Notes: generated by a model not told the origin, from the sequence alone. Shown: positions 25,325 through 34,078, counted from the first letter of the stretch. The stretch is DNA of 64,000 bases from Mycolicibacterium aurum (GCF_900637195.1 NZ_LR134356.1:4340001-4404000); one strand, 5' to 3'. Numbers and translations are program-made.

Positions 25325-25804
25325 TTATCGCCACTTGTCTAGCAGCTTCTGCTGATACTCCGCGTCTAGTTTATCTAGTCGTTTCTTGAAGTATTCGCGG
25401 CGGCGCTCAAACGCACGCGTGGTGATCCAAAATATGCCGCAGCCTAAGAGGCTTGACACTGCTAGAACCGTTGTAGAGATGGGTTCACCGATCCCTAGCG
25501 CCGACAGGACCAAACTGCCGTAAACCACTGGAGTTAGACAGTAGAAGGCCCGAATGCCTCTCTGTGTTTTCCTGCCTTCAGGGCTGGTCAATCGTTCGAG
25601 TCTGCCAAGTTCGGCATAAATCAGGTTAGCGACAGTGTTAAGGGGGTCTATCAGGTCCGGAGCTTTCTGAATCTCGACCAGATTTTTCAACCGTTCGATC
25701 CGCTTATTCAGCGTGTTACTGAGCGCGAAGAACCCTGCCACGATGGCAGCAAGCACCGGAACCATGCCCAACGCGATCTTGAGCCAGATTGGATCACCGG
25801 TCAT
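25325..25804 (-). CDS. Small membrane protein, element 1 cargo
   Basis: A 159-residue protein of unknown function with three likely membrane segments: IALGMVPVLAAIVAGFFAL near the N-terminus, and two after residue 85 (CLTPVVYGSLVLSALGI, TTVLAVSSLLGCGIFWI). Charged helices (LNKRIERLKNLVEI and ERRREYFKKRLDKLDAEYQQKLLDK) face the cytosol. Last gene in the leftward run after the AbiTii-like gene, 54 bases below it, so possibly a membrane partner of that protein. Confidence 0.7.
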   Translation of the reverse strand: MTGDPIWLKIALGMVPVLAAIVAGFFALSNTLNKRIERLKNLVEIQKAPDLIDPLNTVANLIYAELGRLERLTSPEGRKTQRGIRAFYCLTPVVYGSLVLSALGIGEPISTTVLAVSSLLGCGIFWITTRAFERRREYFKKRLDKLDAEYQQKLLDKWR

Positions 25805-25858
25805 GCACGCATCTTTTCAGCGAGGCCTGGGGATGACGGGAGAACACGCCGTCAAGCA

Positions 25859-26806
25859 CTAGATCATCAGTTGAATCTGATCCATGACTATCGGCGTACC
25901 GTCCTTGACTACTTGAGTTATGGCAGCACTGCCAACTGAAGTCGCTATGCGCTCAAGCCATCCCCAGCGGCGTTTGATCTTGCCTGGCTCCGGATTCTCT
26001 TCTGACACAGCCTCTTCAAAGTCGGCTATCGCTTGCTCTGCGTCCGCGCGTTGCTCTTCGTCGGCGACCTGCGTCAAAGTGGCACGTAGCGCACTGACCA
26101 GATCAACCAGTTCCTTTGATACAGAGCTGTTTTGAATCTGCGAGAAGTTCGAGCCTTGTCCGATGTTGCCTGCGTTGGACCCGCTAACGTTCACTTCGTA
26201 CTTGTCGCCCGAACTAACGTGCACTTGGACCACCGAATCTACTTTGGCTCTACTGGGCAGGGTATCTAGGGGATCATCCTTGGTCATGTCAATGACGATC
26301 TCTAACAACGTCGTTCGTATCATGTCGATCATGCCTGCTATCGCGGAACCCGAGACGCTGTAATACATTGCATCAACGCTCATGAACATATCTAGCGTTT
26401 TCGTCCACTCCGCGCAGATGATCGAAAATCCGTCGCGACTCATCTTGATCGAGTCTTTTTCGGAAGATACCAACCGCGAAAGCTCTTCTACTGGTTGCCG
26501 GAAGCCGATGTGCTCCGGAATATGCTGTCGGAGATCCGAGGGAATCTGATAGGGGCTGATTGCCTCGCCTGTCATTCGCAGCGGGCCTGCCGACCGGTTG
26601 ACAAACAGCGGGGCATCCAAATAGCGATATTCTGGGAGCGGGGAATCGTCTGCGTACCCCTTCAGCTCGCTAGTTGCCCACGCCCGTAGCTCTTCTGATC
26701 CCGTCAACGCACCAAGGGCAATGCACTTGCGAAGCAAGCCCACCAGCGGTTCAGACTCGTCTAGAACTTGATCCCGCAAGTTCTTCAAAATGTCAGCGTC
26801 TGCCAC
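25859..26806 (-). CDS. AbiTii-like abortive-infection protein
   Basis: The N-terminus, DILKNLRDQVLDESEPL then LLRKCIALGALTGSEELRAW and SELKGY, has the pattern of the AbiTii domain seen in phage-defence proteins. A Gly/Asn-rich segment SGSNAGNIGQGSNFSQIQNSS follows near residue 215 and then a coiled-coil C-terminus. I choose GTG 26806 (315 residues) because family members begin near this point; GTG 26836 or TTG 26839 would overlap the integrase stop. Transcribed behind the integrase gene. Defence activity is inferred from the domain. Confidence 0.72.
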   Translation of the reverse strand: MADADILKNLRDQVLDESEPLVGLLRKCIALGALTGSEELRAWATSELKGYADDSPLPEYRYLDAPLFVNRSAGPLRMTGEAISPYQIPSDLRQHIPEHIGFRQPVEELSRLVSSEKDSIKMSRDGFSIICAEWTKTLDMFMSVDAMYYSVSGSAIAGMIDMIRTTLLEIVIDMTKDDPLDTLPSRAKVDSVVQVHVSSGDKYEVNVSGSNAGNIGQGSNFSQIQNSSVSKELVDLVSALRATLTQVADEEQRADAEQAIADFEEAVSEENPEPGKIKRRWGWLERIATSVGSAAITQVVKDGTPIVMDQIQLMI

Positions 26807-26828
26807 AGAGCCGATGTTACAGACCCGG

Positions 26829-27992
26829 TCAGACACCAAGCTCTTTTAGCGCCTGCGCCGACAGATCCGCTGCGATTTCAGCATCGCGCCCTGATTGGGA
26901 GTGTTGATACAGCAGTGACGCTTTGACCGTCTTATGTCCAAGTCGGGCCATGTTCTCGGTCAACGTGGCCACCTGAGCATTTTTCGATCCTGCAAACCGT
27001 CGCAGATCATGAGCGCTCAGATCTTCACGCCCAACCGCCTTGGCGGTCTTTTGAAACACGTCCTTATTGAATACACGATCATTGAGATGGCATCCGCCAC
27101 GCGATGGAGTGAACAGCAGCGCATCAGAATCCTTCCCGACGTACAGCGCCAGGTGGTCTTTGACGTCTTGACGGATATGAGGCGGAATCGTGACGCTGCG
27201 CCGCTCCCCTGTCTTCGTCGTCCCAAGAATGCACTCACCGCCCCGATGACCTACAGCGCGAGTGATCGAAACGACCGTGCAATCAGCCGTGATGTCTTTT
27301 CGCCGAAGTTCGGAGACCTCGCCATAGCGCAGACCGCACCACGCGGCCAACAAAACAAGGGCTTTGAACCGTGCCAGGTTCTCGCTAGCTCCCAGCTTGT
27401 CGGCGATGGCATGCAGATCTGCCGTCGTCGGAATCTTGACGTTCTCTTTGGCCTTCGTGTTCATCGCGCCGACGATCATGCAGGGGTTGCGATCTAGCAG
27501 GCCGTCCTTGACTGCGGTATTGCAGATCATGTTCAGCACCCCGTAGGCGTGGCTGTTGCGCCGTTCCTTGGTCGCATCTAGGCCAGAGAACCAACCGCGA
27601 ACTGCTGTAGGCGTCATATCCGCTACTGCGACCTTGCCGAACGTCGGTTCTATGAGCTGCGCCCATTTGGCCTCGTATTCAATCCGCGTTCTAGGGCTGA
27701 GCTTGCGCTGATCGATGACCTTTTTGCCATAGGTACCGAACAGCAGGACTTCGGCTTTCTTCTCCTGGACACGCTCGGATGGCGGTTTCCAGCGCTCCCC
27801 CGTTCGGGTGGCCGATTCGACTAGATCCTTTTCCCGCACTAACCACGCTTCTGCGTTCATCCGAGCGGAGAACGTGTGCGGTGCGTAGTGCCGACGTTGG
27901 TCCGGCCCGATAAAAGATGCCTGATAGCTAGCCTGCTTAGTCCGCTGCTTTTTGATGTGGCCCCACGCCCGATGTCCAGATTTTCCGCTCAC
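26829..27992 (-). CDS. Tyrosine recombinase (integrase) of element 1
   Basis: 387 residues from GTG 27992, which overlaps the preceding stop as GTGA. Layout: N-terminal arm-binding AP2-like part, a SAM-like core-binding domain (LSPRTRIEYEAKWAQLIEPTFG), and a catalytic domain with Arg in CGLRYGEVSELR, HDLRRFAGSKNAQ, LGHKTVKASLLYQHSQ (catalytic Tyr). All catalytic residues are present. It lies about 950 bases from attR and presumably acts on the tRNA-Arg 29-bp core. Confidence 0.93.
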   Translation of the reverse strand: MSGKSGHRAWGHIKKQRTKQASYQASFIGPDQRRHYAPHTFSARMNAEAWLVREKDLVESATRTGERWKPPSERVQEKKAEVLLFGTYGKKVIDQRKLSPRTRIEYEAKWAQLIEPTFGKVAVADMTPTAVRGWFSGLDATKERRNSHAYGVLNMICNTAVKDGLLDRNPCMIVGAMNTKAKENVKIPTTADLHAIADKLGASENLARFKALVLLAAWCGLRYGEVSELRRKDITADCTVVSITRAVGHRGGECILGTTKTGERRSVTIPPHIRQDVKDHLALYVGKDSDALLFTPSRGGCHLNDRVFNKDVFQKTAKAVGREDLSAHDLRRFAGSKNAQVATLTENMARLGHKTVKASLLYQHSQSGRDAEIAADLSAQALKELGV

Positions 27993-28465
27993 TTCAGGTG
28001 CCCTTTCAGCTGTGCGAGATCGTCTTGCGCCGATTTCTCGGCAGCCTGCAAGAGTTCCGCCAACGTCTGATCCCCCGTCGCGGCGATCCATTCGTTCCAA
28101 CAGCGCTTTACTTCTGCCGTCAGATCGTGGACGTACTCATTCAGGTGTTTTCCGCCCCGGACGTTCGTCACGCCGCGCTGATTACGGGTCTCTTTGATGT
28201 GCATGACATAGACCTCTAGCGATCGTTTGAGACGGCCGTATGGCTCAGACCTGATCGCTGATGGAATCGTGCCGATGTCGGTCGCACAGCCGTTAGTCAG
28301 GGCGTTCAGCAGGTTGCGTGCATGCAGATAGACCGAATCTTTGAAGTAGTTGACTAGATTGCCGAAGGTGCCCTGAGCGTCCATGAATTGGACGATTTCG
28401 TCCGCACCAAGCAAGAGCCGTAGTTCGTAGCCCAGGTCATCCAGCGCCAACGGTTGACCGCTCAT
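27989..28465 (-). CDS. Unknown protein upstream of the integrase
   Basis: 158 residues, not recognised. It looks helical: a middle segment rich in basic residues (SEPYGRLKRSLEVYVMHIKETRNQRG) and a C-terminal amphipathic helix rich in Ala, Gln and Lys. It overlaps both neighbours by four bases (28462-28465 and the integrase start), so the three are one operon. Confidence 0.65.
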   Translation of the reverse strand: MSGQPLALDDLGYELRLLLGADEIVQFMDAQGTFGNLVNYFKDSVYLHARNLLNALTNGCATDIGTIPSAIRSEPYGRLKRSLEVYVMHIKETRNQRGVTNVRGGKHLNEYVHDLTAEVKRCWNEWIAATGDQTLAELLQAAEKSAQDDLAQLKGHLK

Positions 28466-28716
28466 TGCTTGTCTCCGCAGATGGCCGCGTGGCGCTCTAG
28501 ATAGGTCGCGAACACGCGCTCAGCGGTTGCAACTAGGGCTTGATCGATCTGGGGGAAAGAATCGGCTACAGCTCCTAGCGCATCGGTAGCGTCAGCGTTC
28601 AACAGATACCGAGGATCAGGCCATTTTCCCAGTTCAATCGCATTTTTCAGACCCTCTGCGAAATCCTGGCCTGCTAGTGCTTCTGACCACGGAATCCGGC
28701 GATCTGTCTGCGTCAC
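28462..28716 (-). CDS. Small unknown protein at the right end of element 1
   Basis: 84 residues from GTG 28716, not recognised; mostly helical and acidic, without membrane segments. First gene of the leftward operon that leads through 27989-28465 to the integrase; its stop overlaps the next ATG as ATGA. Its promoter must lie in 28717-28945, beside the integrase arm repeats, so integration control through that region is possible. Confidence 0.6.
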   Translation of the reverse strand: MTQTDRRIPWSEALAGQDFAEGLKNAIELGKWPDPRYLLNADATDALGAVADSFPQIDQALVATAERVFATYLERHAAICGDKQ

Positions 28717-28814
28717 CGAAAGACCCCAGAATGAATAGCAAACGAATAATCAGCCACGCCCACTACCGCCTTTTCCTGCCGACTGAGGCTCTGAACAGGT
28801 AGTTTGCGGATGTC

Positions 28815-28834
28815 TACCCATCCATTACCTATGC
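28815..28834 (+). repeat. Paired TACCCATCC/TACCTATGC repeats next to attR
   Basis: Two copies begin 11 bases apart (28815, 28826), about 110 bases inside attR, and share CCATTACCTAT with the attL pair. Likely arm-type integrase sites. The rest of 28717-28945 shows no gene. Confidence 0.6.
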
Positions 28835-28945
28835 AGGTCCATCCTACCTGAGCAGACTGCGCGAGGCGCGCGAAGCACCGAGATACGTAAGCTGTTGTCT
28901 AGCAACATGTTTACTGGTCAGACAGGGTGTTTGCTAGAAGCGCAT

Positions 28946-28974
28946 CCGCAGGTTCGAATCCTGCCGGGGGCACC
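28946..28974 (+). other. attR of element 1
   Basis: A 29-base copy of the tRNA-Arg 3' end (ending GGGGGCACC) with no tRNA 5' half next to it, so it marks the right junction with the original chromosome. Confidence 0.92.
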
Positions 28975-28989
28975 CTTTGACCAGCGGAG

Positions 28990-29745
28990 CTACACCTTCC
29001 GCGTCGTTCCGTAATACCCCAGGATGGAATCGGACTGGTCCGTCGCATGCGTCAGTACGGCGTAGGACCTGATGAACGACTCCCCCACGCAGCCATCGAT
29101 CTTCACATGGAAGCTGCTGATCGAGACCCACGGGTCACTACCGGTGAATTCCTTCCGTCCCACGGGGACGGTGTTGATGATTCCGGGTCTCAGGCCCACC
29201 GCGACGCCTCCGACGAACGGCGTCGACAGCACCGGCGCGAGGCCGTCGATGAACTCGCCCTCGCCGTCGAGTCCCAGCAGGCCCAGGGATGGCGTGACTC
29301 CGGCCGAGCTTGTGATGGTGACGCCGTTCGCACCCATGTCGATGCCGCACCCGATCTGGTAGCCCACCTCCAGCACCCCACGCGGCGGCTCGCCCTCAGG
29401 TCCCCGCAGCGAGCCGTTGAACACTCCGCTGACCTCGTAGTCCCGCGACGACACCGCGGTGGTCAGGGGGTTGACGTTCCGGATCACCTCATCCTTGGCC
29501 CCGACGGTCAAAGTCCAACCGTTGGGCGCCGTGGTGGTCGACGGAGGAGCGGAAATGATGAGGGCGTCCGCGCCCGGCGCGATGACCCCTGCCGCGTGGG
29601 CGACGGGTGCCGCGGCGGTGACCGCCGGGTCGAGCGGAGGGGCGACGTCGGACGCCACGGGTTCAGGGTCGGCGGACGCAGGAACGGCGGTCGCCGGCAT
29701 CAACACCCAGACGACGCTGAGTGCACCGAGCCACCTCAGCTTCAC
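28990..29745 (-). CDS. MspA-family outer-membrane porin
   Basis: 251 residues with an N-terminal signal peptide (MKLRWLGALSVVWVLMPATA..ASA). The MspA pattern is visible: GWTLTVGAKDEVIRNVNPL, SRDYEVSGVFNGSLRG, LEVGYQIGCGIDMG, GLRPGIINTVPVG, and the C-terminal SYAVLTHATDQSDSILGYYG. The Pro/Ala-rich region after the signal is longer than in MspA itself. Such porins form octameric pores in the mycobacterial outer membrane for small hydrophilic solutes. It starts the host sequence just beyond attR. Confidence 0.88.
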   Translation of the reverse strand: MKLRWLGALSVVWVLMPATAVPASADPEPVASDVAPPLDPAVTAAAPVAHAAGVIAPGADALIISAPPSTTTAPNGWTLTVGAKDEVIRNVNPLTTAVSSRDYEVSGVFNGSLRGPEGEPPRGVLEVGYQIGCGIDMGANGVTITSSAGVTPSLGLLGLDGEGEFIDGLAPVLSTPFVGGVAVGLRPGIINTVPVGRKEFTGSDPWVSISSFHVKIDGCVGESFIRSYAVLTHATDQSDSILGYYGTTRKV

Positions 29746-29891
29746 GAACGGAACCTACTATCGGATTCGGCTGTGACGGCCTGACCATTACCAACTTGTG
29801 ATGCGCCGCAAGCATATTGTGATGTGGCGGCCGCGCCGTGGCTCCGCCGTCAGATTGGAACCGCATGACCGGGGCGGAGGATGATGCACTC

Positions 29892-30098
29892 ATGAAGGCG
29901 AACGCGGCGTGCAAAGGTGCAGGGAAGAACTGGTCGGTGAACAAGGACGGCAAGCCGATCTGTCCCGGTTGTCACCGAGCGTTCAGCACCGTGGCCGGTT
30001 ACGGAAAGACGGTGCGTGACGTACGAATCGTGCCGCCGCACGACCGCATCGGCCCGCAGGACGCGCGTACACCGCGCCGCGAACGTCGCAATGACTGA
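29892..30098 (+). CDS. Small zinc-motif protein
   Basis: 68 residues from ATG 29892, preceded by GGAGG; ATG 29865 or 29838 are alternatives. The middle reads NWSVNKDGKPICPGCHRAF and the C-terminus has IVPPHDRI, so a CxxC plus histidines could bind one zinc. I do not recognise a function. It lies between the divergently transcribed porin and the converging FAD oxidoreductase. Confidence 0.5.
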   Translation: MKANAACKGAGKNWSVNKDGKPICPGCHRAFSTVAGYGKTVRDVRIVPPHDRIGPQDARTPRRERRND

Positions 30099-30134
30099 CG
30101 TCGAGTCAATAGCGTTGCCCGCCAACGATACCCG

Positions 30135-31559
30135 TCATTCCAGAACGGACGGCGTGGTGTTCAAACTGCTCCACAGGTGGGGCATCGGGCGCACGCCGAG
30201 CTGATTGACGATCATCTGCGCGGCCTGACTGACCCCCTCACTGAATGTCGGAAAGGCGAACTGGAGTTCGGCTACGTCCTCGACACGCATGCCCGCCGCC
30301 ATGCACGCTGCGACCATCTGGATCACCTCGGCTGAGTATTCACCGAGCACGTGGGCACCGACGATGTGTCGTCGCATGGTCTCGACGATCAGCTTGCAGA
30401 AGCCTTCCGGCTGACCGTCCGCAACGGGCCGCAGGATGTCTTCGTAGCGAGCCACGGCGACGACGCAGTCGTAGCGGGCGCGGGCCTGCTCCTCGGTGAG
30501 CCCGACACTGCCGTATTCGGGATCGGTGAAGCTGCCGGCGGGGACGATCTCGTGGACAACCCGGCGACGCAGCCCCAGCACCGCGTTCTCGGCGGCCACC
30601 CGGCCTTCGAGAGTCGCGCTGCTCACGAGCATGCTGTTCCCGTCGACGTCTCCGGCGGCGAAGATGTGCGCGACATTCGTCGCCGTGTACGCATCGACGG
30701 TGACGTAACCGCGCTCGGTGGCCACGCCCGCGGCGGCGACGTCCACGGTGTCGGTGTTCCCCGGCCAGCCGACGGCGAAGAATGCCGCATCCACGTCGAG
30801 CGTCCTGGCCTCGTCGCCGACTCGGTACAGCACGCGGACCCCCGGTTCGAGCGCTACGAGCTCGTGAACCGCGGCGCCGGTGACGACGTCGATGCCGCGA
30901 TTCCGGAACGCGTGTTCGAGCGCGATCGAGACGTCGACGTCGGATCGCGTCACTATTCGTGGCGCGTACTCCACCAGCGTGACCGTGCAGCCGAAGTCGG
31001 CCAGGATCGACGCGAGCTGGCACCCGGTGTCCGCCGCACCGATGATGCACACCCTCTCGGGCAGCGAGGTCAGGCTGCGCAGGTCCTCGTAGGTGAGCCC
31101 GAATTCGGCCCCGGGGATCGGCAGCCGCCCAGGTCTGCCGCCGGCGGCGATGATGATCCGGTCCGCAGTCCACGTGCGCCCGTCGGCCGTGGTGACCGTG
31201 TTGGCATCGACGAATCGGGCATCGCCCGCCTCCTCGACGAGTTCGACACCCTCGGACCGGATGTGGTCGGCAATGCGCTTACGTTCATAGAGGTAGGCGG
31301 CGACGCGCTGGGAATTCGCCAGCGTCGCAGCCACGTCGATGTCCGGCCGCGGCCCGCGCAGACCGAAGGTTTCCCATGAACTCCAGTCCCGCATCAGGCG
31401 TGCCGCACGCGCCAGCGTGCGCACCGGCGCCGGACCCCGGTTGAGGGCGGTACCGCCGACCCGCCCCCGCTCGATCAGGGTGACTTCTGCGCCGAGTCCC
31501 GCGGCGTGCAGTGCAGCCGAGACGCCGGCGGGACCACCCCCGATGACGACGACGCGCAT
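30135..31559 (-). CDS. FAD/NAD(P)-dependent oxidoreductase of the MerA/lipoamide dehydrogenase fold without the redox disulfide
   Basis: 474 residues, class I pyridine-nucleotide disulfide reductase layout: FAD motif VVVIGGGPAGVSAA, NAD motif CIIGAADTGCQLASILA, FAD site TNVAHIFAAGDVDG, and a C-terminal dimerisation domain. The redox site normally GGTCxxxxCxPSK reads GGTALNRGPAPVRTL, so both cysteines are missing, and the C-terminal HPTxSE reads FPTFSE, so the base histidine is missing too. It therefore cannot be a disulfide reductase; quinone or other direct hydride transfer is possible. Downstream of a GIY-YIG gene by 15 bases. Confidence 0.9.
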   Translation of the reverse strand: MRVVVIGGGPAGVSAALHAAGLGAEVTLIERGRVGGTALNRGPAPVRTLARAARLMRDWSSWETFGLRGPRPDIDVAATLANSQRVAAYLYERKRIADHIRSEGVELVEEAGDARFVDANTVTTADGRTWTADRIIIAAGGRPGRLPIPGAEFGLTYEDLRSLTSLPERVCIIGAADTGCQLASILADFGCTVTLVEYAPRIVTRSDVDVSIALEHAFRNRGIDVVTGAAVHELVALEPGVRVLYRVGDEARTLDVDAAFFAVGWPGNTDTVDVAAAGVATERGYVTVDAYTATNVAHIFAAGDVDGNSMLVSSATLEGRVAAENAVLGLRRRVVHEIVPAGSFTDPEYGSVGLTEEQARARYDCVVAVARYEDILRPVADGQPEGFCKLIVETMRRHIVGAHVLGEYSAEVIQMVAACMAAGMRVEDVAELQFAFPTFSEGVSQAAQMIVNQLGVRPMPHLWSSLNTTPSVLE

Positions 31560-31574
31560 CTCACCCCTCCCGGC

Positions 31575-32207
31575 CTACGACCACTCCGCGAGCACACGCA
31601 TCTTGCCGGCCTTGACCGCCGCGTCTTTGCGCAGCTTCTTGAGCTCCGGCGCGAAGGCGTTGCGCTCGTTGTTCTGAATGTTCAGCGGTAGGTCCAGCGC
31701 GTTGATCAGTTTCGGTTCCAGGTACCACGGCTCCGGATGGAGCACCCAGGACACCGTCGCGTTCTCGGCCATCCACTCGGTGAGGACGGCCTCGCCGCCG
31801 GCGAACGTCTGCCGCTTGCCCGAACCGATGCGGCGCAGGGCAAAACCCAGTTGATCGCCGAGCAGCACGCCGAGGGACTTGCGCAGCGTGGAACCGTCGG
31901 CGCTGGCGTTGCGGGCGCCGAAGTGATACCGGATGCGCTTGCGAAGATCCTGCGGGATCTGCGGCTTGCCGTCGGCACGCGGCGGGCCGGGGCTGATCCC
32001 GACGTAGAGCAGCGTCCAACCGTCGCGCTGTTCACAACCGGAGACGTCGATGGCGCCGGGAATCTCCCGGAACCACCACCCGTGGGCCCCCGCCTCGGCA
32101 GGCACCGGGCCGGGGTCGACGAACACTTCATCGCGGGTATATCGCTGAGCCGCAACAAAATTCGCGACAGCGTTTGCGTTCCGCTTCGCGGACATCGACT
32201 CGGCCAT
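31575..32207 (-). CDS. GIY-YIG-like nuclease-domain protein
   Basis: 210 residues from ATG 32207; an in-frame ATG four codons on is possible. GAHGWWFREIP and WTLLYVGISPG correspond to the GIY and YIG strands, followed by LRKRIRYHFG with the conserved arginine. The C-terminal half (WVLHPEPWYLEPKLINAL) carries a possible catalytic Glu. Members of this group act on DNA ends or are of unknown role. Same strand as and close to the FAD oxidoreductase. Confidence 0.7.
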   Translation of the reverse strand: MAESMSAKRNANAVANFVAAQRYTRDEVFVDPGPVPAEAGAHGWWFREIPGAIDVSGCEQRDGWTLLYVGISPGPPRADGKPQIPQDLRKRIRYHFGARNASADGSTLRKSLGVLLGDQLGFALRRIGSGKRQTFAGGEAVLTEWMAENATVSWVLHPEPWYLEPKLINALDLPLNIQNNERNAFAPELKKLRKDAAVKAGKMRVLAEWS

Positions 32208-32254
32208 GAACCTCAGCGTAGTCCGGCGCCACCGCCGCGCCGCCACATCGGCTG

Positions 32255-33175
32255 CTACTGCGGGTGCGCCGTCACATACTCCTCGACGGGAATCGGCGCG
32301 GTGGCAACGTAACCGACGGGCAGGACGACGTCCCCGGCTGTCGACTTGTAGTACACGTCCCACAGGTAGTACCCGGCGAAATCCCTTGGCTGGGCGGCGA
32401 TCACCGCCGCGTACTGGTTGATGGCCCGCACGTACCGGTCCGAGTTGTTGTAGCGGTAGAGCGCGGCGTCACGATCGCCGGCGAAGCCGTGTGCGGCGAG
32501 AAATCTGCCCGCCGCCAGGATGCTGTCGTGCGCCGAGGTGATGTCGCTGCCGGCACCGTAGGCCGCGAACGTCGACGGCATGAATTGCATGGGTCCCTGC
32601 GCCCCGGCGGTGCTGACGCCGGCGATGCGCCCGAAGGCGGTCTCCACGAAGTTGATGGCTGCCAGATAATTCCAGGCCACCCCGGATTCCGCTTCTGCCT
32701 TCCGGTAGTAGCCCAGCAGCTCCTCGGCCGGCAGCGGCGGCTGGATACGCCATGCGGGCAGCGTGGATTTCCCCGGGCTCATCGAGCCGAGCTGGCGGCG
32801 CGCATCGATGTTGCGGTCGTAGGCGTCGAGCAGCGGACCCGGGATGCGGGGGCGGACGATCGCATCCCATTCCGGGTGCCGGGCGAGCACGCGGTAGGCC
32901 TTCTGCTGGCGGCGCGCGGCGGTCAGCAGGACATCAGTCGATGACGCCGGGTCGCGCAGGGCTCGCTCGTCGGCCACCAGATCGTCGGCAATCCGGGCGG
33001 GATCCGAGGCGAGCCGCGGCTGTGCCGTCACGAGTTCGCGGGAGGGCTGCCCCGTGGTCTGCGAGGGCGGGGCAGTCACCGGGGTGTTCTGCGCGGCGGG
33101 AGGTGCGGTCGGTGTCGAGCAGCCGACGAGGGCGAGGGCGATCAGCGCCGCGCCGCCAAGACGCTTGCCTCTCAA
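32255..33175 (-). CDS. Lipoprotein lytic transglycosylase (SLT domain)
   Basis: 306 residues. Signal peptide with lipobox ALVGC (Cys at about 19), a Pro/Thr-rich linker, then a soluble-transglycosylase-like domain: YLAAINFVETAFGRIAG, with the catalytic Glu, STAGAQGPMQFMPSTFAAYG, and ALYRYNNSDRYV. It should cleave the MurNAc-GlcNAc bond of peptidoglycan at the outer face of the membrane. Divergent from the amidase-like gene 33230-34078. Confidence 0.9.
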   Translation of the reverse strand: MRGKRLGGAALIALALVGCSTPTAPPAAQNTPVTAPPSQTTGQPSRELVTAQPRLASDPARIADDLVADERALRDPASSTDVLLTAARRQQKAYRVLARHPEWDAIVRPRIPGPLLDAYDRNIDARRQLGSMSPGKSTLPAWRIQPPLPAEELLGYYRKAEAESGVAWNYLAAINFVETAFGRIAGVSTAGAQGPMQFMPSTFAAYGAGSDITSAHDSILAAGRFLAAHGFAGDRDAALYRYNNSDRYVRAINQYAAVIAAQPRDFAGYYLWDVYYKSTAGDVVLPVGYVATAPIPVEEYVTAHPQ

Positions 33176-33229
33176 TGCCTTCTCCGTGCTCTCTGCGCCC
33201 GCGTCATGTCACCAGTCTGACCGATTGTC

Positions 33230-34078
33230 ATGCGCGTTCCCCGTACAGTGGCCCTGATGTTGGCACAGTTCGTGGTCGCGCTGCGGATCGCGGCCGCCGG
33301 GCTGTTCCTCATCGTCATCGGGGCCGCGACCGCGCTGCCTGCCGCCGCATCGCCGGCCGTGCAGATCTCCACCGCGAGCGAACAGACGCTGACGTCGCTT
33401 CTGGCCACGACCGCCGACGACGCAGGAGCCGGCCGCTCGGCACGCGCGGACCTGATATCGCGGCAGTTCCTCGGGACGCCCTACGGCGCCCACACTCTCG
33501 TCGGGTCGGCCACCGTGCCCGAACAACTCGTCGTCGAGCTCGACAAGGTGGATTGCTTCACCTATGCCGACTACGTCGAAGCGCTGAAAAGAGGCCGCAC
33601 CCGCGACGACTTCCTCGCAGGCCTGATCGACGTCCGCTACAAGGACGGCGTCGTGGCCTTCGCGAACCGGAAGCACTTCTTCACCGACTGGTCCGCCACC
33701 ACTCCCCCTGTCGCCACCGACGTCACCGCCGCCCTCAGCGACGACGCGGTCCAGGCGGCCAAGAACCTCAACAGCAAGGATGCCGGCGGGGTCTACCTGC
33801 CGGGGCTGCCGGTGGTGCCACGCACCGTCACCTACGTTCCCAGCGCACTCGTCGACGACGACGTCATCAGCGGGCTCCGTACCGGTGACTACATCGGTGC
33901 CTACGCCGAAGACGGCGGCCTCGACGTCACCCACGTCGGCATCTACGTCGCCACACCGGAGGGGCCCGTCTTCCGCCACGCCTCGTCGTCCAGCGCAGAC
34001 CACCGGGTGGTCGATTCGCCCCTGTCCGCGTACCTGCAGACGGTCCCGGGAATCGTGGTGCTCCGCCCGCTCGTCTGA
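33230..34078 (+). CDS. DUF1460 (N-acetylmuramoyl-L-alanine amidase-like) secreted protein
   Basis: 282 residues with an N-terminal hydrophobic signal segment (FVVALRIAAAGLFLIVIGAAT). NlpC/P60-related DUF1460 features: LGTPYGAHTLVG, VDCFTYADYVEAL with the candidate catalytic Cys, RKHFFTDW, and a histidine in DVTHVGIYV. Likely a cell-wall peptidase or amidase. Its divergent partner is a lytic transglycosylase, which fits a joint role in wall turnover. Confidence 0.85.
   Translation: MRVPRTVALMLAQFVVALRIAAAGLFLIVIGAATALPAAASPAVQISTASEQTLTSLLATTADDAGAGRSARADLISRQFLGTPYGAHTLVGSATVPEQLVVELDKVDCFTYADYVEALKRGRTRDDFLAGLIDVRYKDGVVAFANRKHFFTDWSATTPPVATDVTAALSDDAVQAAKNLNSKDAGGVYLPGLPVVPRTVTYVPSALVDDDVISGLRTGDYIGAYAEDGGLDVTHVGIYVATPEGPVFRHASSSSADHRVVDSPLSAYLQTVPGIVVLRPLV

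Larger units (their letters stand above)
16830..28974. mobile_element. Element 1: tRNA-Arg-integrated satellite-like element, complete, about 12.1 kb
   Basis: Bounded by 29-bp identical direct repeats, one being the tRNA 3' end (16830-16858) and the other at 28946-28974. The interior is visibly more A+T-rich than the flanks. It holds a tyrosine integrase at the right end, an excisionase-like protein at the left, and a core of capsid-like gene, HTH, zinc-ribbon protein, primase-helicase, a possible origin and an HGG-motif protein. Cargo includes an Ntn-hydrolase-like and an AbiTii-like protein. No portal, large terminase, protease or tail gene is present, so it is not a full prophage. The satellite label is inference. 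Confidence 0.88.

Noticed and set aside
16830..28974. Element 1 as an ordinary prophage
   Set aside because: No portal, large terminase, protease, tail or lysis genes lie between the att repeats; only one capsid-like gene is present.
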